A stretch of 16,332 nt of DNA from CADCTB01 sp964479465 (GCA_964479465.1 CAYZMG010000091.1:1-16332); one strand, 5' to 3'; positions 1-13,602 are shown, counted from the stretch's first letter. Notes: generated from the letters alone by a model not told the origin. Numbers and translations are program-made.

Positions 1-82
1 GCGTTGTCTTGCCGTGGTCGATGTGGCCCATCGTGCCCACGTTGAGGTGCGGCTTCGTGCGGTCGAACTTCTGCTTGGCCAT
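1..82 (-). CDS. tuf: Elongation factor Tu, N-terminal fragment (cut by window edge)
   Basis: EF-Tu is the GTPase that carries aminoacyl-tRNA to the ribosomal A site. Only the first 27 codons are in the window. They read MAKQKFDRTKPHLNVGTMGH followed by IDHGKTT, which contains the start of the P-loop (G1) motif of EF-Tu. The ATG at 82-80 is preceded by an AAGGGG Shine-Dalgarno-like sequence, and it lies 10 nt after the fusA stop codon. This is the standard end of the str operon (rpsL-rpsG-fusA-tuf). It is a different gene copy from the tuf 3' end at the right edge of the window. The identification is certain; completeness cannot be judged. Confidence 0.96.
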   Translation of the reverse strand, partial: MAKQKFDRTKPHLNVGTMGHIDHGKTT

Positions 83-92
83 GGGAGTCCCC

Positions 93-2189
93 TTACTCGC
101 CTCGTACCCGGGCGACGATCTCACGGGAGATCGACTCGGGCACCTCCTGGTAGGAGTGGAATTGCATCGTGTAGGTAGCGCGACCCTGGGTGCGCGACCG
201 CAGGTCGGTAGCGTATCCGAACATGTCACCAAGGGGCACTTGACCCTTGATGACCTGGCTCGAACCGCGCTGGTCGACGCCCTCGATCCGGCCTCGCCGG
301 CTCGAGATGTCGCCGATGACATCGCCCATGTAATCGTCGGGCGTCACGACCTCGACGGCCATGATGGGCTCGAGGAGGACGGGGTGGGCCAGGCGGGTGG
401 CCTTCTTGATAGCCAGCGAGCCGGCGATCTTGAACGCCATTTCCGAGGAGTCCACGTCGTGGTATGAGCCGTGGACGAGCGTGGCCCGGACGTCGACCAT
501 CGGGTAGCCGGCCAGCACGCCGCTCTGGAGCGACTCCTGGATGCCGGCGTCGATGGAGGAGATGTACTCCTTCGGGATGATGCCGCCGACGATCTTGTCG
601 ACGAACTCGTAGCCCCCGCCGGGGCCCGTGGGCTCGACGTTGAGGACGACGTGGCCGTACTGGCCCCGACCGCCGGTCTGGCGCACGTAGCGCTCCTCGA
701 CCTTCTCGACCGGCTTGCGGATGGTCTCCCGGTAGGCCACCTGGGGCTTGCCCACGTGGGCGTCGACCCGGAACTCCCGCAGCATGCGGTCGACCAGCAC
801 CTCGAGGTGCAGCTCGCCCATGCCGGCGATGATCGTCTGGCCGGTGTCGACGTCGGTGTGCTTCTGGAAGGTCGGGTCCTCCTCCGACAGCCGCTGCAAG
901 GCGTCGGTGAGCTTGTCCTGGTCGACCTTGGTCTTGGGCTCGATGGCCACGTGGATGACCGGCTCGGGGAACTCGAGCGTCTCCAGCACGATGGGCGAGT
1001 TCGGGTCGCACAGCGTGTCGCCCGTGGTGGTCTGCTTGAGACCCACGGTGGCAACGATGTCGCCGGCGAAGATGACGGTCTTGTCCTCGCGGTGGTTGGC
1101 GTGCATCTGCAGGAGCCGCCCGATGCGCTCCTTGCGGTCCTTGGTGGAGTTGAGGACGGCGTCGCCCTTCTTGATGCTCCCCGAGTAGACCCGGAAGTAG
1201 GTGAGCTTGCCGACGTGAGGGTCGCTCATGATCTTGAACGCCAGCGCCGCGAACGGGGCCTTGTCGTCCGGCGGGCGCTCCAGCTCCTCGATGCCCTTGA
1301 GGTCGAGGCCCTTCACCGCCGGCAGGTCGATGGGGCTGGGGAGGTAGTCGATGACGGCGTCGAGGAGGGGCTGGACGCCCTTGTTCTTGAACGCGGTGCC
1401 GCAGATGATGGGGACGACCTGGTTGGCGATCGTGGCCCGCCGTAGCGCCTGCCTCAGATCCTCCGCGGTGATCTCCTCGTCGCCGAGGTACTTCTCCATG
1501 ATGGTGTCGTCGGTGTTCGAGAGGACGTCGACGAGCTGGTGGCGCCAGTGGTCGGCCGCCTCGATCAGGTCTTCGGGAATGTCTTCGTCCCGCCACTTCT
1601 CACCCATGCCGTCGTCCCAGACGAGCGCCTTCATGGCGAGGAGATCGACCATCCCGCGGAAGTGGCCCTCGGCGCCGATCGGGATCTGGATGAGGGCGAC
1701 GGTGGCATCGAGGCGGTCTTTGATCTCGTTGACGGCCTTGAAGAAGTCGGCACCGATCCGGTCCATCTTGTTGATGAAGCAGATCCGGGGGACGCCGTAC
1801 TTGTTGGCCTGGCGCCACACCGTCTCGGTCTGGGGCTCCACGCCGGCGACTGCGTCGAACACGGCGACAGCACCGTCGAGCACCCGCAGCGACCGCTCGA
1901 CTTCAACCGTGAAGTCGACGTGGCCCGGGGTGTCGATGATGTTGATCCAGTTGTCCTTCCACCGGCAGGTGGTGGCGGCGGAGGTGATGGTGATGCCACG
2001 CTCCTGCTCCTGCACCATCCAGTCCATGACCGCGGCGCCCTCATGGACCTCGCCGATCTTGTAGGTCTTGCCGGTGTAATAGAGGATGCGCTCGGTGGTG
2101 GTGGTCTTGCCCGCGTCGATGTGGGCCATGATCCCGATGTTGCGGGTCCGGGCGAGCGGGAACTCTCGGATGACGGGTGCTTCAGCCAT
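93..2189 (-). CDS. fusA: Elongation factor G
   Basis: EF-G is the cytosolic GTPase that drives translocation of tRNA and mRNA through the ribosome and, with RRF, recycles ribosomes. The protein has 698 residues, close to the usual 690-705. The GTPase motifs are visible: G1 AHIDAGKTT (about residues 22-30), the switch region RGITITSAAT (64-73), G3 DTPGHVDF (86-93) and G4 NKMD (140-143). Domain IV with the conserved GGRGQYGHV stretch and the C-terminal domain V follow, ending FHSYQEVPESISREIVARVRGE-like. The ATG at 2189 gives the canonical N-terminus MAEAPVIREFPLARTRNIGI; the upstream GAGAG is a weak Shine-Dalgarno. It follows rpsG after 143 nt and precedes tuf by 10 nt, so it belongs to the str operon. 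No frameshift or missing motif is seen. Confidence 0.98.
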   Translation of the reverse strand: MAEAPVIREFPLARTRNIGIMAHIDAGKTTTTERILYYTGKTYKIGEVHEGAAVMDWMVQEQERGITITSAATTCRWKDNWINIIDTPGHVDFTVEVERSLRVLDGAVAVFDAVAGVEPQTETVWRQANKYGVPRICFINKMDRIGADFFKAVNEIKDRLDATVALIQIPIGAEGHFRGMVDLLAMKALVWDDGMGEKWRDEDIPEDLIEAADHWRHQLVDVLSNTDDTIMEKYLGDEEITAEDLRQALRRATIANQVVPIICGTAFKNKGVQPLLDAVIDYLPSPIDLPAVKGLDLKGIEELERPPDDKAPFAALAFKIMSDPHVGKLTYFRVYSGSIKKGDAVLNSTKDRKERIGRLLQMHANHREDKTVIFAGDIVATVGLKQTTTGDTLCDPNSPIVLETLEFPEPVIHVAIEPKTKVDQDKLTDALQRLSEEDPTFQKHTDVDTGQTIIAGMGELHLEVLVDRMLREFRVDAHVGKPQVAYRETIRKPVEKVEERYVRQTGGRGQYGHVVLNVEPTGPGGGYEFVDKIVGGIIPKEYISSIDAGIQESLQSGVLAGYPMVDVRATLVHGSYHDVDSSEMAFKIAGSLAIKKATRLAHPVLLEPIMAVEVVTPDDYMGDVIGDISSRRGRIEGVDQRGSSQVIKGQVPLGDMFGYATDLRSRTQGRATYTMQFHSYQEVPESISREIVARVRGE

Positions 2190-2304
2190 AGCTATCTCTC
2201 TGTGGGTTTCTTGAGGTTGAAGTGTTGCGGCCGCCCCACGCGCCGCAGGCGCCCCGTCGGCTGCGACCGAGCGCCGAGCGGAGCGAGGCCCCGATGGGGG
2301 GAGC

Positions 2305-2335
2305 TAGAGGGGGGAAGGTTTCCTTCCCCCCTCTA
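2305..2335 (-). terminator. Strong hairpin after rpsG (possible attenuator or processing site)
   Basis: The sequence 2305-2318 is perfectly complementary to 2322-2335, giving a 14-bp stem closed by a 3-nt loop (AAA in the transcript). The stem begins in the rpsG stop codon itself (TAG at 2335-2333). No U-run follows on the transcribed strand, so it is not a classical intrinsic terminator. A smaller hairpin, CCCC-GAT-GGGG, sits just downstream at 2289-2299. Since fusA must still be expressed, partial termination, 3'-end stabilisation or endonucleolytic processing between rpsG and fusA are more likely than full termination. Confidence 0.55.
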
Positions 2336-2803
2336 CCATCTGTAGTGGGCGAACGCCTTGTTCGACTCGGCCATCTTGTGGACGTCGTCGCGGCGCTTCA
2401 CCGACGACCCGGTGGTGTTCGATGCGTCGAGCAGCTCGTTGGCCAGGCGCTCGGCCATCGTCTTCTCGCGGCGCTGGCGGGCGTAGCCCACCAGCCAGCG
2501 GATCGCCAGGGTGGACGCCCGGCGGGGCTTGACCTCGATGGGCACCTGATACGTGGCGCCACCGACCCGCCGGCTCTTGACCTCCAGCTGGGGCTTCACG
2601 TTGTCCATGGCCCGCTTCAGCGTGGCCACCGGCTCGGCACCGGTCTTCTCCTTGATGATGTCGAGCGCTCCGTAGACGATCCGCTCGGCGGTGGAGCGCT
2701 TGCCCCGCACCAGCACCTTGTTGACGAACTGGGTGACGAGGACCGACCGGTAGATGGGGTCGGGCATGAGCTCGCGCCGCGGCGGCGGACCTTTCCGGGG
2801 CAT
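2333..2803 (-). CDS. rpsG: 30S ribosomal protein S7
   Basis: S7 is the primary 16S rRNA-binding protein that nucleates assembly of the 30S head and lines the E-site/mRNA exit. The 156-residue product is exactly the usual bacterial length. It starts MPRKGPPPRRELMPDPIYRS and carries the S7 signature region around VLVTQFVNKVLVRGKRSTAE, and it ends with SNKAFAHYRW. The ATG at 2803 comes 4 nt after the rpsL stop codon, so the two are cotranscribed and probably translationally coupled. In E. coli S7 autoregulates the str operon through the rpsL-rpsG spacer; the 4-nt spacer here leaves little room for that structure, so the E. coli type of control is unlikely. Confidence 0.98.
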   Translation of the reverse strand: MPRKGPPPRRELMPDPIYRSVLVTQFVNKVLVRGKRSTAERIVYGALDIIKEKTGAEPVATLKRAMDNVKPQLEVKSRRVGGATYQVPIEVKPRRASTLAIRWLVGYARQRREKTMAERLANELLDASNTTGSSVKRRDDVHKMAESNKAFAHYRW

Positions 2804-2807
2804 CTAC

Positions 2808-3176
2808 TCAGCCTTTCTTGGCGCCGTAGCGGCTACGGGCCTGCTTGCGGTCGCGAACGCCGGAGGCGTCCAGCACCCCGCGGATGATCTTGTACCGGAC
2901 GCCGGGAAGGTCTTTCACCCGGCCGCCACGCACGAGCACGATCGAGTGCTCCTGGAGGTTGTGGCCGACGCCGGGGATGTAGGCGGTGACCTCCTGCCCG
3001 GTGGTCAGGCGAACCCGGGCCACCTTGCGGAGGGCCGAGTTCGGCTTCTTGGGCGTGTGGGTGTACACGCGCGTGCACACACCCCGCCGCTGCGGGGCAC
3101 CTTTGAGGGCCGGCGTCTTGGTCTTCTCAGACTTCGACTCGCGGCCCTTACGGACGAGCTGGGCGATGGTGGGCAC
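2808..3176 (-). CDS. rpsL: 30S ribosomal protein S12 (GTG start)
   Basis: S12 sits at the 30S decoding centre and affects fidelity. The GTG at 3176 gives the canonical N-terminus (M)PTIAQLVRKGR and a 122-residue protein, close to the usual 123-125; an in-frame TTG ten codons upstream gives a non-conserved extension and is rejected. The decoding-loop motifs TPKKPNSALRK (41-51) and GGRVKDLPGVRY (84-95) are intact. Lys43 and Lys88, the positions where substitutions commonly give streptomycin resistance, are both lysine, so the sequence is of the sensitive type. Asp89 is the residue that RimO methylthiolates in some bacteria. It is the first gene of the str part and is separated from rpoC by a large palindrome. 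Confidence 0.97.
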   Translation of the reverse strand: MPTIAQLVRKGRESKSEKTKTPALKGAPQRRGVCTRVYTHTPKKPNSALRKVARVRLTTGQEVTAYIPGVGHNLQEHSIVLVRGGRVKDLPGVRYKIIRGVLDASGVRDRKQARSRYGAKKG

Positions 3177-3190
3177 GAAGAGACATCCTA
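3177..3190 (-). promoter_or_regulatory. Candidate -10 element just upstream of rpsL
   Basis: On the minus strand TAGGAT (3190-3185) fits the actinobacterial -10 pattern TANNNT and ends 8 nt before the rpsL GTG. This spacing would place transcription initiation at or next to the start codon, producing a leaderless mRNA, as is common in Actinobacteria. No good -35 hexamer is seen 16-18 nt upstream. The same bases contain AGGA, 9 nt from the GTG, which could instead act as a Shine-Dalgarno sequence on a longer transcript. The two readings cannot be separated from sequence alone. Confidence 0.35.
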
Positions 3191-3213
3191 CCTTGTTGAC
3201 GAACAATGGCGTT

Positions 3214-3255
3214 CTGGCTGCAGTGACGGTCGTATACGACCGTCACTGCAGCCAG
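3214..3255 (-). terminator. Perfect 42-nt palindrome between rpoC and rpsL
   Basis: Bases 3214-3234 are the exact reverse complement of 3235-3255: a 21-bp inverted repeat with no spacer, centred on GTATAC. The minus-strand transcript would reach it 12 nt after the rpoC TAA stop and fold it into a very long hairpin (the innermost bases forming the loop). There is no U-run after it. The position fits a tail-less transcription terminator or RNA processing/stability element at the boundary between rpoBC and rpsL-rpsG-fusA-tuf. As DNA it could also extrude a cruciform or bind a dimeric protein. The palindrome is directly visible; its role is inferred. Confidence 0.6.
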
Positions 3256-3267
3256 TTCGAAGATGGG

Positions 3268-10812
<7,545 letters not shown>

Positions 10813-10815
<3 letters not shown>

Positions 10816-10828
10816 AACCTCACTCCTT
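10813..10828 (-). promoter_or_regulatory. Ribosome binding site that fixes the rpoB TTG start
   Basis: The minus strand carries AAGGAG (10828-10823), a perfect anti-SD match, 7 nt before TTG at 10815-10813. This is the reason for accepting a TTG start for an essential, highly expressed gene. Confidence 0.8.
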
Positions 10829-10886
10829 CGCGGAGAGTGCTGGGTGGGCAGTGCTACTGATTCGAGGGCAGACGGGGCAGGGCTGG

Positions 10887-10919
10887 GCGGTCAAAGCCGG
10901 GCGCGCGCGGTCAAGCCGG
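10887..10919 (-). repeat. Short direct repeat in the rpoB leader
   Basis: GCGGTCAAAGCCGG (10887-10900, plus strand) recurs as GCGGTCAAGCCGG (10907-10919), differing by one A, with a 20-nt period, or two helical turns. A third GCGGTCAAG occurs at 11036-11044, where it overlaps the -35 hexamer of the first promoter. The helical spacing would suit a protein binding site, but this could also be chance in GC-rich DNA. Confidence 0.5.
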
Positions 10920-10960
10920 TAGAAAAAGACGGCGACTCGCGGGCTGGCACGGCAGATACC

Positions 10961-10989
10961 AGACTAGCTGCAGCTGCGCGATTGGGCAA
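10961..10989 (-). promoter_or_regulatory. Proximal rpoB promoter candidate (TTGCCC-17-TAGTCT)
   Basis: On the minus strand a -35-like TTGCCC (10989-10984) is followed by exactly 17 nt and a -10-like TAGTCT (10966-10961) matching TANNNT. A transcript from here would have a leader of roughly 140 nt before rpoB. Confidence 0.5.
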
Positions 10990-11013
10990 GCCAGCTCGAA
11001 TCAAGCTGGGTTG

Positions 11014-11042
11014 AGGCTATTCGACTCCGTGCCTGCGGTCAA
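11014..11042 (-). promoter_or_regulatory. Distal rpoB promoter candidate (TTGACC-17-TAGCCT)
   Basis: On the minus strand TTGACC (11042-11037), five of six bases from the TTGACA consensus, is followed by an optimal 17-nt spacer and TAGCCT (11019-11014), which matches the actinobacterial TANNNT -10 pattern. This is the best sigma-70-type promoter in the window and lies about 200 nt upstream of the rpoB start. Confidence 0.65.
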
Positions 11043-11088
11043 GACTTGTGGACAACTCCCCGCCGCCTCTTGAGGGAGCGCTCCCGGA

Positions 11089-11116
11089 CCCGGAACACCG
11101 CAAGGGTGCATCCGGG
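11089..11116 (-). terminator. Stem-loop after rplL (possible attenuator or processing site)
   Basis: In the transcript CCCGGA pairs with TCCGGG, and inside it CACC pairs with GGTG around a CTTGC loop. It starts about 20 nt after the rplL stop codon. No U-run follows, so partial attenuation or RNA processing between rplL and rpoB is more likely than full termination. Confidence 0.4.
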
Positions 11117-11135
11117 CCGGGGAACGGTTTGCGAT

Positions 11136-11522
11136 CTACTTGAGCTCGACGGTGGCGCCGGCGCCTTCCAGCTGGGCCTTGGCCTTCTCGGCCTCCTCCT
11201 TGGAAACCTTCTCGAGCACGGCCTTGGGGGCGCTGTCCACCAGATCCTTGGCCTCCTTCAGACCGAGGTTGGTGAGGGCGCGCACCTCCTTGATGACCGG
11301 GATCTTCTGGGCGCCGACCTCGGCGAGGATGACGTCGAACTCGTCCTGCTCCTCCTCGACCGGGGCCGCGTCGCCCCCGCCACCACCGCCACCGACCGCA
11401 GCCACGGCCGCGGGGGCTGCGGCGGTCACGCCGAACTTCTCCTCGAACTCCTTCAGGAGCTCGGAAAGCTCGAGCACGGTCATGCCGGCGATGCTGTCGA
11501 GGATCTCTTCCTTGGTGGCCAT
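11136..11522 (-). CDS. rplL: 50S ribosomal protein L7/L12
   Basis: L7/L12 forms the mobile stalk dimers on L10 that recruit and activate the translational GTPases EF-Tu, EF-G and IF2. The 128-residue product has the usual three parts: an N-terminal dimerisation helix pair (about 1-35), a flexible Ala/Gly hinge (36-58) with a run of seven glycines followed by acidic residues, and the factor-binding C-terminal domain (about 60-128) containing the conserved KIPVIKEVRALTNLGLKEAK stretch and ending GATVELK. The ATG directly follows the rplJ TAG stop with no gap, and its AGGAGA Shine-Dalgarno lies inside rplJ. Downstream is the regulatory gap before rpoB. Confidence 0.98.
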   Translation of the reverse strand: MATKEEILDSIAGMTVLELSELLKEFEEKFGVTAAAPAAVAAVGGGGGGGDAAPVEEEQDEFDVILAEVGAQKIPVIKEVRALTNLGLKEAKDLVDSAPKAVLEKVSKEEAEKAKAQLEGAGATVELK

Positions 11523-12224
11523 CTACTGGTCTCCTTCTGCTTGCTCAGACGTTTCTGACGGAGTCGCCTCGGACTGCGGCGCTTCGGCCTCGGGTACCTC
11601 GGCCTCGGGTACCTCGGCCTCGGGTGCTTCGGCGTCGGGTGCTTCGGCCGCCGGTGCCTCGGCCTGGGGTGCCTCGGCCGCCGGCGCCGGCGGAGCTTCG
11701 GAGCTCCGCTTCGCGACGAGGGCGGACAGCCCGTAGGCGAAGTTGCGGGGCAGGGCCTGGAGCAGGCCTGCCATCTTCTGGAGCGGGGCGGCCAGGGCGC
11801 CGGCCAGTTGGGCGAGAATGACCTCGCGGGGCGCGACGTCGGCGAGGGCGCCGGCGTCGGCCGCGCTGAGCACCGTGGTGCCGAGCAGGCCACCCTTGAT
11901 GGTCAGGTTGGGATTGGTCCGGGCGAAGTCACGCAGGACCTTGGCCACGGCCACCGCGTCGCCGTCGACGAAGGCCACGGCGGTCGGGCCCACGAGCATG
12001 GGCTCGAGGTCGGTGAGGTTCAACTCGTTGGCGGCCCGCCGGACCAGGGTGTTCTTGAAGATCCGGTACTCGCCGCCGGCGTCGCCCACCGACCGGCGCA
12101 GGGTGGCCAGGTCGGACACCTTCAGGCCGCGGTACTCGGTGAGCAGGGCGCCGTTCGACGACTGGAGGCGCTCGCGCACCTCCGTGACCACGGCGACCTT
12201 CTCAGGCCTCGGTTCTCCTGGCAT
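11523..12224 (-). CDS. rplJ: 50S ribosomal protein L10 with a repeat-built acidic C-terminal tail
   Basis: L10 anchors the L7/L12 dimers to the 50S subunit and, with L12, represses its own mRNA. Residues 1-172 are a normal L10: the N-terminal rRNA-binding domain with TEYRGLKVSDLATLRRSV-like and YRIFKNTLVRRA regions, then the C-terminal helix (about 135-172) that holds L12. The protein is 233 residues, against about 165-178 usually. The additional 60 residues are almost only Glu, Ala, Pro, Val and Ser, in a five-residue repeat of the E-A/V-P-x-A type. The ATG at 12224 has GGGAGGA about 6 nt upstream and gives the canonical start. It abuts rplL. The tail's function is unknown. Confidence 0.96.
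   Translation of the reverse strand: MPGEPRPEKVAVVTEVRERLQSSNGALLTEYRGLKVSDLATLRRSVGDAGGEYRIFKNTLVRRAANELNLTDLEPMLVGPTAVAFVDGDAVAVAKVLRDFARTNPNLTIKGGLLGTTVLSAADAGALADVAPREVILAQLAGALAAPLQKMAGLLQALPRNFAYGLSALVAKRSSEAPPAPAAEAPQAEAPAAEAPDAEAPEAEVPEAEVPEAEAPQSEATPSETSEQAEGDQ
11568..11675 (-). repeat. Degenerate 15-nt tandem repeat inside rplJ
   Basis: Plus-strand units of the form GCCTCGGGTACCTCG / GCGTCGGGTGCTTCG repeat about seven times in frame and encode the E-A/V-P-x-A tail of L10. Two neighbouring units (around 11590-11620) are identical, suggesting recent slippage-type expansion, whereas the outer units have diverged. Confidence 0.85.
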
Positions 12225-12368
12225 GCAATTCCTCCCGGTCTACGCGCGAACGTTCCCTCGGGAGGTTCACGCCTCGTTGGGCGGGCCCGTCGGGCCACTT
12301 ACGCACAGCTCCTCCGAGGAGCAGCCGCGCACCGAATGTCTACGGCGGTCTAGATGTGACTGCTGATA
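12225..12368 (-). promoter_or_regulatory. L10-type ribosomal protein leader upstream of rplJ
   Basis: This 144-nt gap between rplA and rplJ is rich in structure: GCTCCT-CGG-AGGAGC hairpin (12322-12308), a GGCCC-GAC-GGGCC hairpin, and a conserved-looking GTAAGTGG / GAGGCGTGAACC stretch, ending in GGGAGGAATTGC before the ATG. Position and architecture fit the L10 leader, which binds the L10-L12 complex and represses rplJL. A covariance search with the L10 leader model would be decisive; I assign it from location and partial motif resemblance. Confidence 0.6.
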
Positions 12369-13103
12369 CTAGCTGGCGCTGGCCGTGAGCTCGTCGTCGA
12401 GGGCCCGGAGCGGGTTGGGGTCGACCTTGATGCCGGGGCCCATGGTGGAGGACACGGCGATCCCCCGCATGTACCTTCCCTTGGCCGACGCCGGCTTGGC
12501 CCGCTGGAGCTCCTCGATGACCGCCTGCATGTTCTGGAGCAGCGCCCGGCGCTCGAAGCTGACCTTGCCGATCGGAACGTGGATGTTCCCGTAGCGGTCG
12601 GTGCGGTACTCGACCCGGCCGCCCTTGAACTCCCGCACGGCCCGGCCGACGTCCATGGTCACGGTGCCCGTCTTGGGGTTGGGCATGAGGCCGCGGGGAC
12701 CGAGGACCCGGCCCAGCTTGCCCACCTGACCCATGAGGTCGGGCGTGGCGATGGCCACGTCGAAGTCGAGGAAGCCGCCCTGGACCCGGGCGACCAGGTC
12801 GTCGGCACCGACCACGTCGGCGCCGGCCTCCCGGGCCTCGGTGGCGGCGTCGCCGGCGGCGAAGGCCACCACCCGGACCGTCTTGCCGGTGCCGGCGGGC
12901 AGTCCCACCGTGCCCCGGACGATCTGGTCGGCCTTGCGGGGGTCGACGCCGAGGCGCACGGCCAGCTCCACCGACTCGTCGAACTTGGCCGCCGCCAGGC
13001 TCTTGACCAGGTCGACGGCCTCGCCCGGGGCGTGCTGGCGGTCACGGTCGAAGCGGCGCACGGCGTCGACGTACTTCTTCGAGTTCTTGTTGGTGTGGGT
13101 CAT
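12369..13103 (-). CDS. rplA: 50S ribosomal protein L1
   Basis: L1 binds 23S rRNA at the mobile stalk by the E site and helps release deacylated tRNA; as a free protein it represses the L11-L1 mRNA. The 244-residue product is close to the usual 230-240. It starts MTHTNKNSKKYVDAVRRFDR and contains the L1 hallmarks around VGKLGRVLGPRGLMPNPKTG and the C-terminal TMGPGIKVDP. The ATG at 13103 comes 4 nt after the rplK stop codon, with AAGGG inside the end of rplK as a possible Shine-Dalgarno. The L10-type leader follows its stop. Confidence 0.98.
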   Translation of the reverse strand: MTHTNKNSKKYVDAVRRFDRDRQHAPGEAVDLVKSLAAAKFDESVELAVRLGVDPRKADQIVRGTVGLPAGTGKTVRVVAFAAGDAATEAREAGADVVGADDLVARVQGGFLDFDVAIATPDLMGQVGKLGRVLGPRGLMPNPKTGTVTMDVGRAVREFKGGRVEYRTDRYGNIHVPIGKVSFERRALLQNMQAVIEELQRAKPASAKGRYMRGIAVSSTMGPGIKVDPNPLRALDDELTASAS

Positions 13104-13107
13104 CCGA

Positions 13108-13536
13108 TCAGCCCTTGACCGTCAGGCCCATGGAACGGGCGGTGCCGATGACCTGGCGCTTGGCCGCCTCGAGGTCGTTGGCGTTGAGGTCGGGCATCTT
13201 GGTGGTGGCGATCTCGGTGACCTGGGCATCGGTGACGGTGCCGGCGGCCTCCCGGCCGGGGGTGACGGAGCCCTTGTCGATACCCGCCGCCGCCCGGAGC
13301 AGGACCGGCGTGGGCGGTGTCTTGATGACGAAAGTGAACGTGCGGTCCTCGAAGACGGTGATCTCCGCCGGCACGACCGTGCCCCGCTGGGACTCAGTGG
13401 CGGCGTTGTACGCCTTGCAGAACTCCATGATGTTCACGCCGTGGGGGCCGAGGGCCGTACCCACCGGTGGGGCCGGCGTGGCCGCTCCCGCCGGGATCTG
13501 GATCTTGACGATCGCGGCGACGCGTCTCTTTGCCAT
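13108..13536 (-). CDS. rplK: 50S ribosomal protein L11
   Basis: L11 binds the GTPase-associated centre of 23S rRNA at the stalk base and is needed for RelA activation; it is also part of the thiostrepton site. The product has 142 residues, the standard length, starting MAKRRVAAIVKIQIPAG. The proline-rich PAPPVGTALG loop (about 22-31), where thiostrepton resistance changes occur, is intact, and the C-terminal rRNA-binding domain ends RSMGLTVKG. The ATG at 13536 was preferred over a 16-codon upstream extension because it gives the conserved N-terminus and has AAGGAG 10 nt upstream. The L1-type regulatory stem abuts that Shine-Dalgarno. Confidence 0.98.
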   Translation of the reverse strand: MAKRRVAAIVKIQIPAGAATPAPPVGTALGPHGVNIMEFCKAYNAATESQRGTVVPAEITVFEDRTFTFVIKTPPTPVLLRAAAGIDKGSVTPGREAAGTVTDAQVTEIATTKMPDLNANDLEAAKRQVIGTARSMGLTVKG

Positions 13537-13552
13537 GCAGCGGCTTCTCCTT

Positions 13553-13584
13553 GTGGTCCAAGCGGCGCGTTGAGCGCCTCCCAC
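13553..13584 (-). promoter_or_regulatory. Putative L1-binding autoregulatory element before rplK
   Basis: The transcript reads GUGG-GA-GGCGC-UCAAC-GCGCC-GCUUGGA-CCAC: two short stems separated by an asymmetric internal loop. This is the shape of the 23S rRNA L1 site, which also contains GGUGGGAG on one side of such a loop. The element ends one base before the rplK Shine-Dalgarno (13552-13547), so L1 bound here would block translation of L11 and, by coupling, L1. Feedback by L1 on this operon is well established in bacteria; the assignment here is by motif. Confidence 0.65.
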
Positions 13585-13602
13585 CCTTGATGGAACTGAA
13601 CG

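Larger units (their letters stand above)
10816..11135 (-). promoter_or_regulatory. 320-nt rplL-rpoB regulatory gap
   Basis: This is the only stretch over 300 nt without a gene. In transcription order it holds a stem-loop (11116-11089), a 12-nt palindrome GGGAGCGCTCCC (11085-11074), a promoter with TTGACC/TAGCCT, a second with TTGCCC/TAGTCT, a direct repeat (10919-10887) and the rpoB Shine-Dalgarno. No plausible small coding region was seen. The arrangement suggests that read-through from rplJL is reduced and rpoBC is topped up from internal promoters, analogous in principle to the rplL-rpoB attenuator of E. coli. Confidence 0.6.

Noticed and set aside
11568..11675. Tandem repeat considered as CRISPR-like or a mobile element
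   Set aside because: The units are 15 nt without spacers, stay in frame, and encode the tail of L10. No cas or transposase genes are present in the window.
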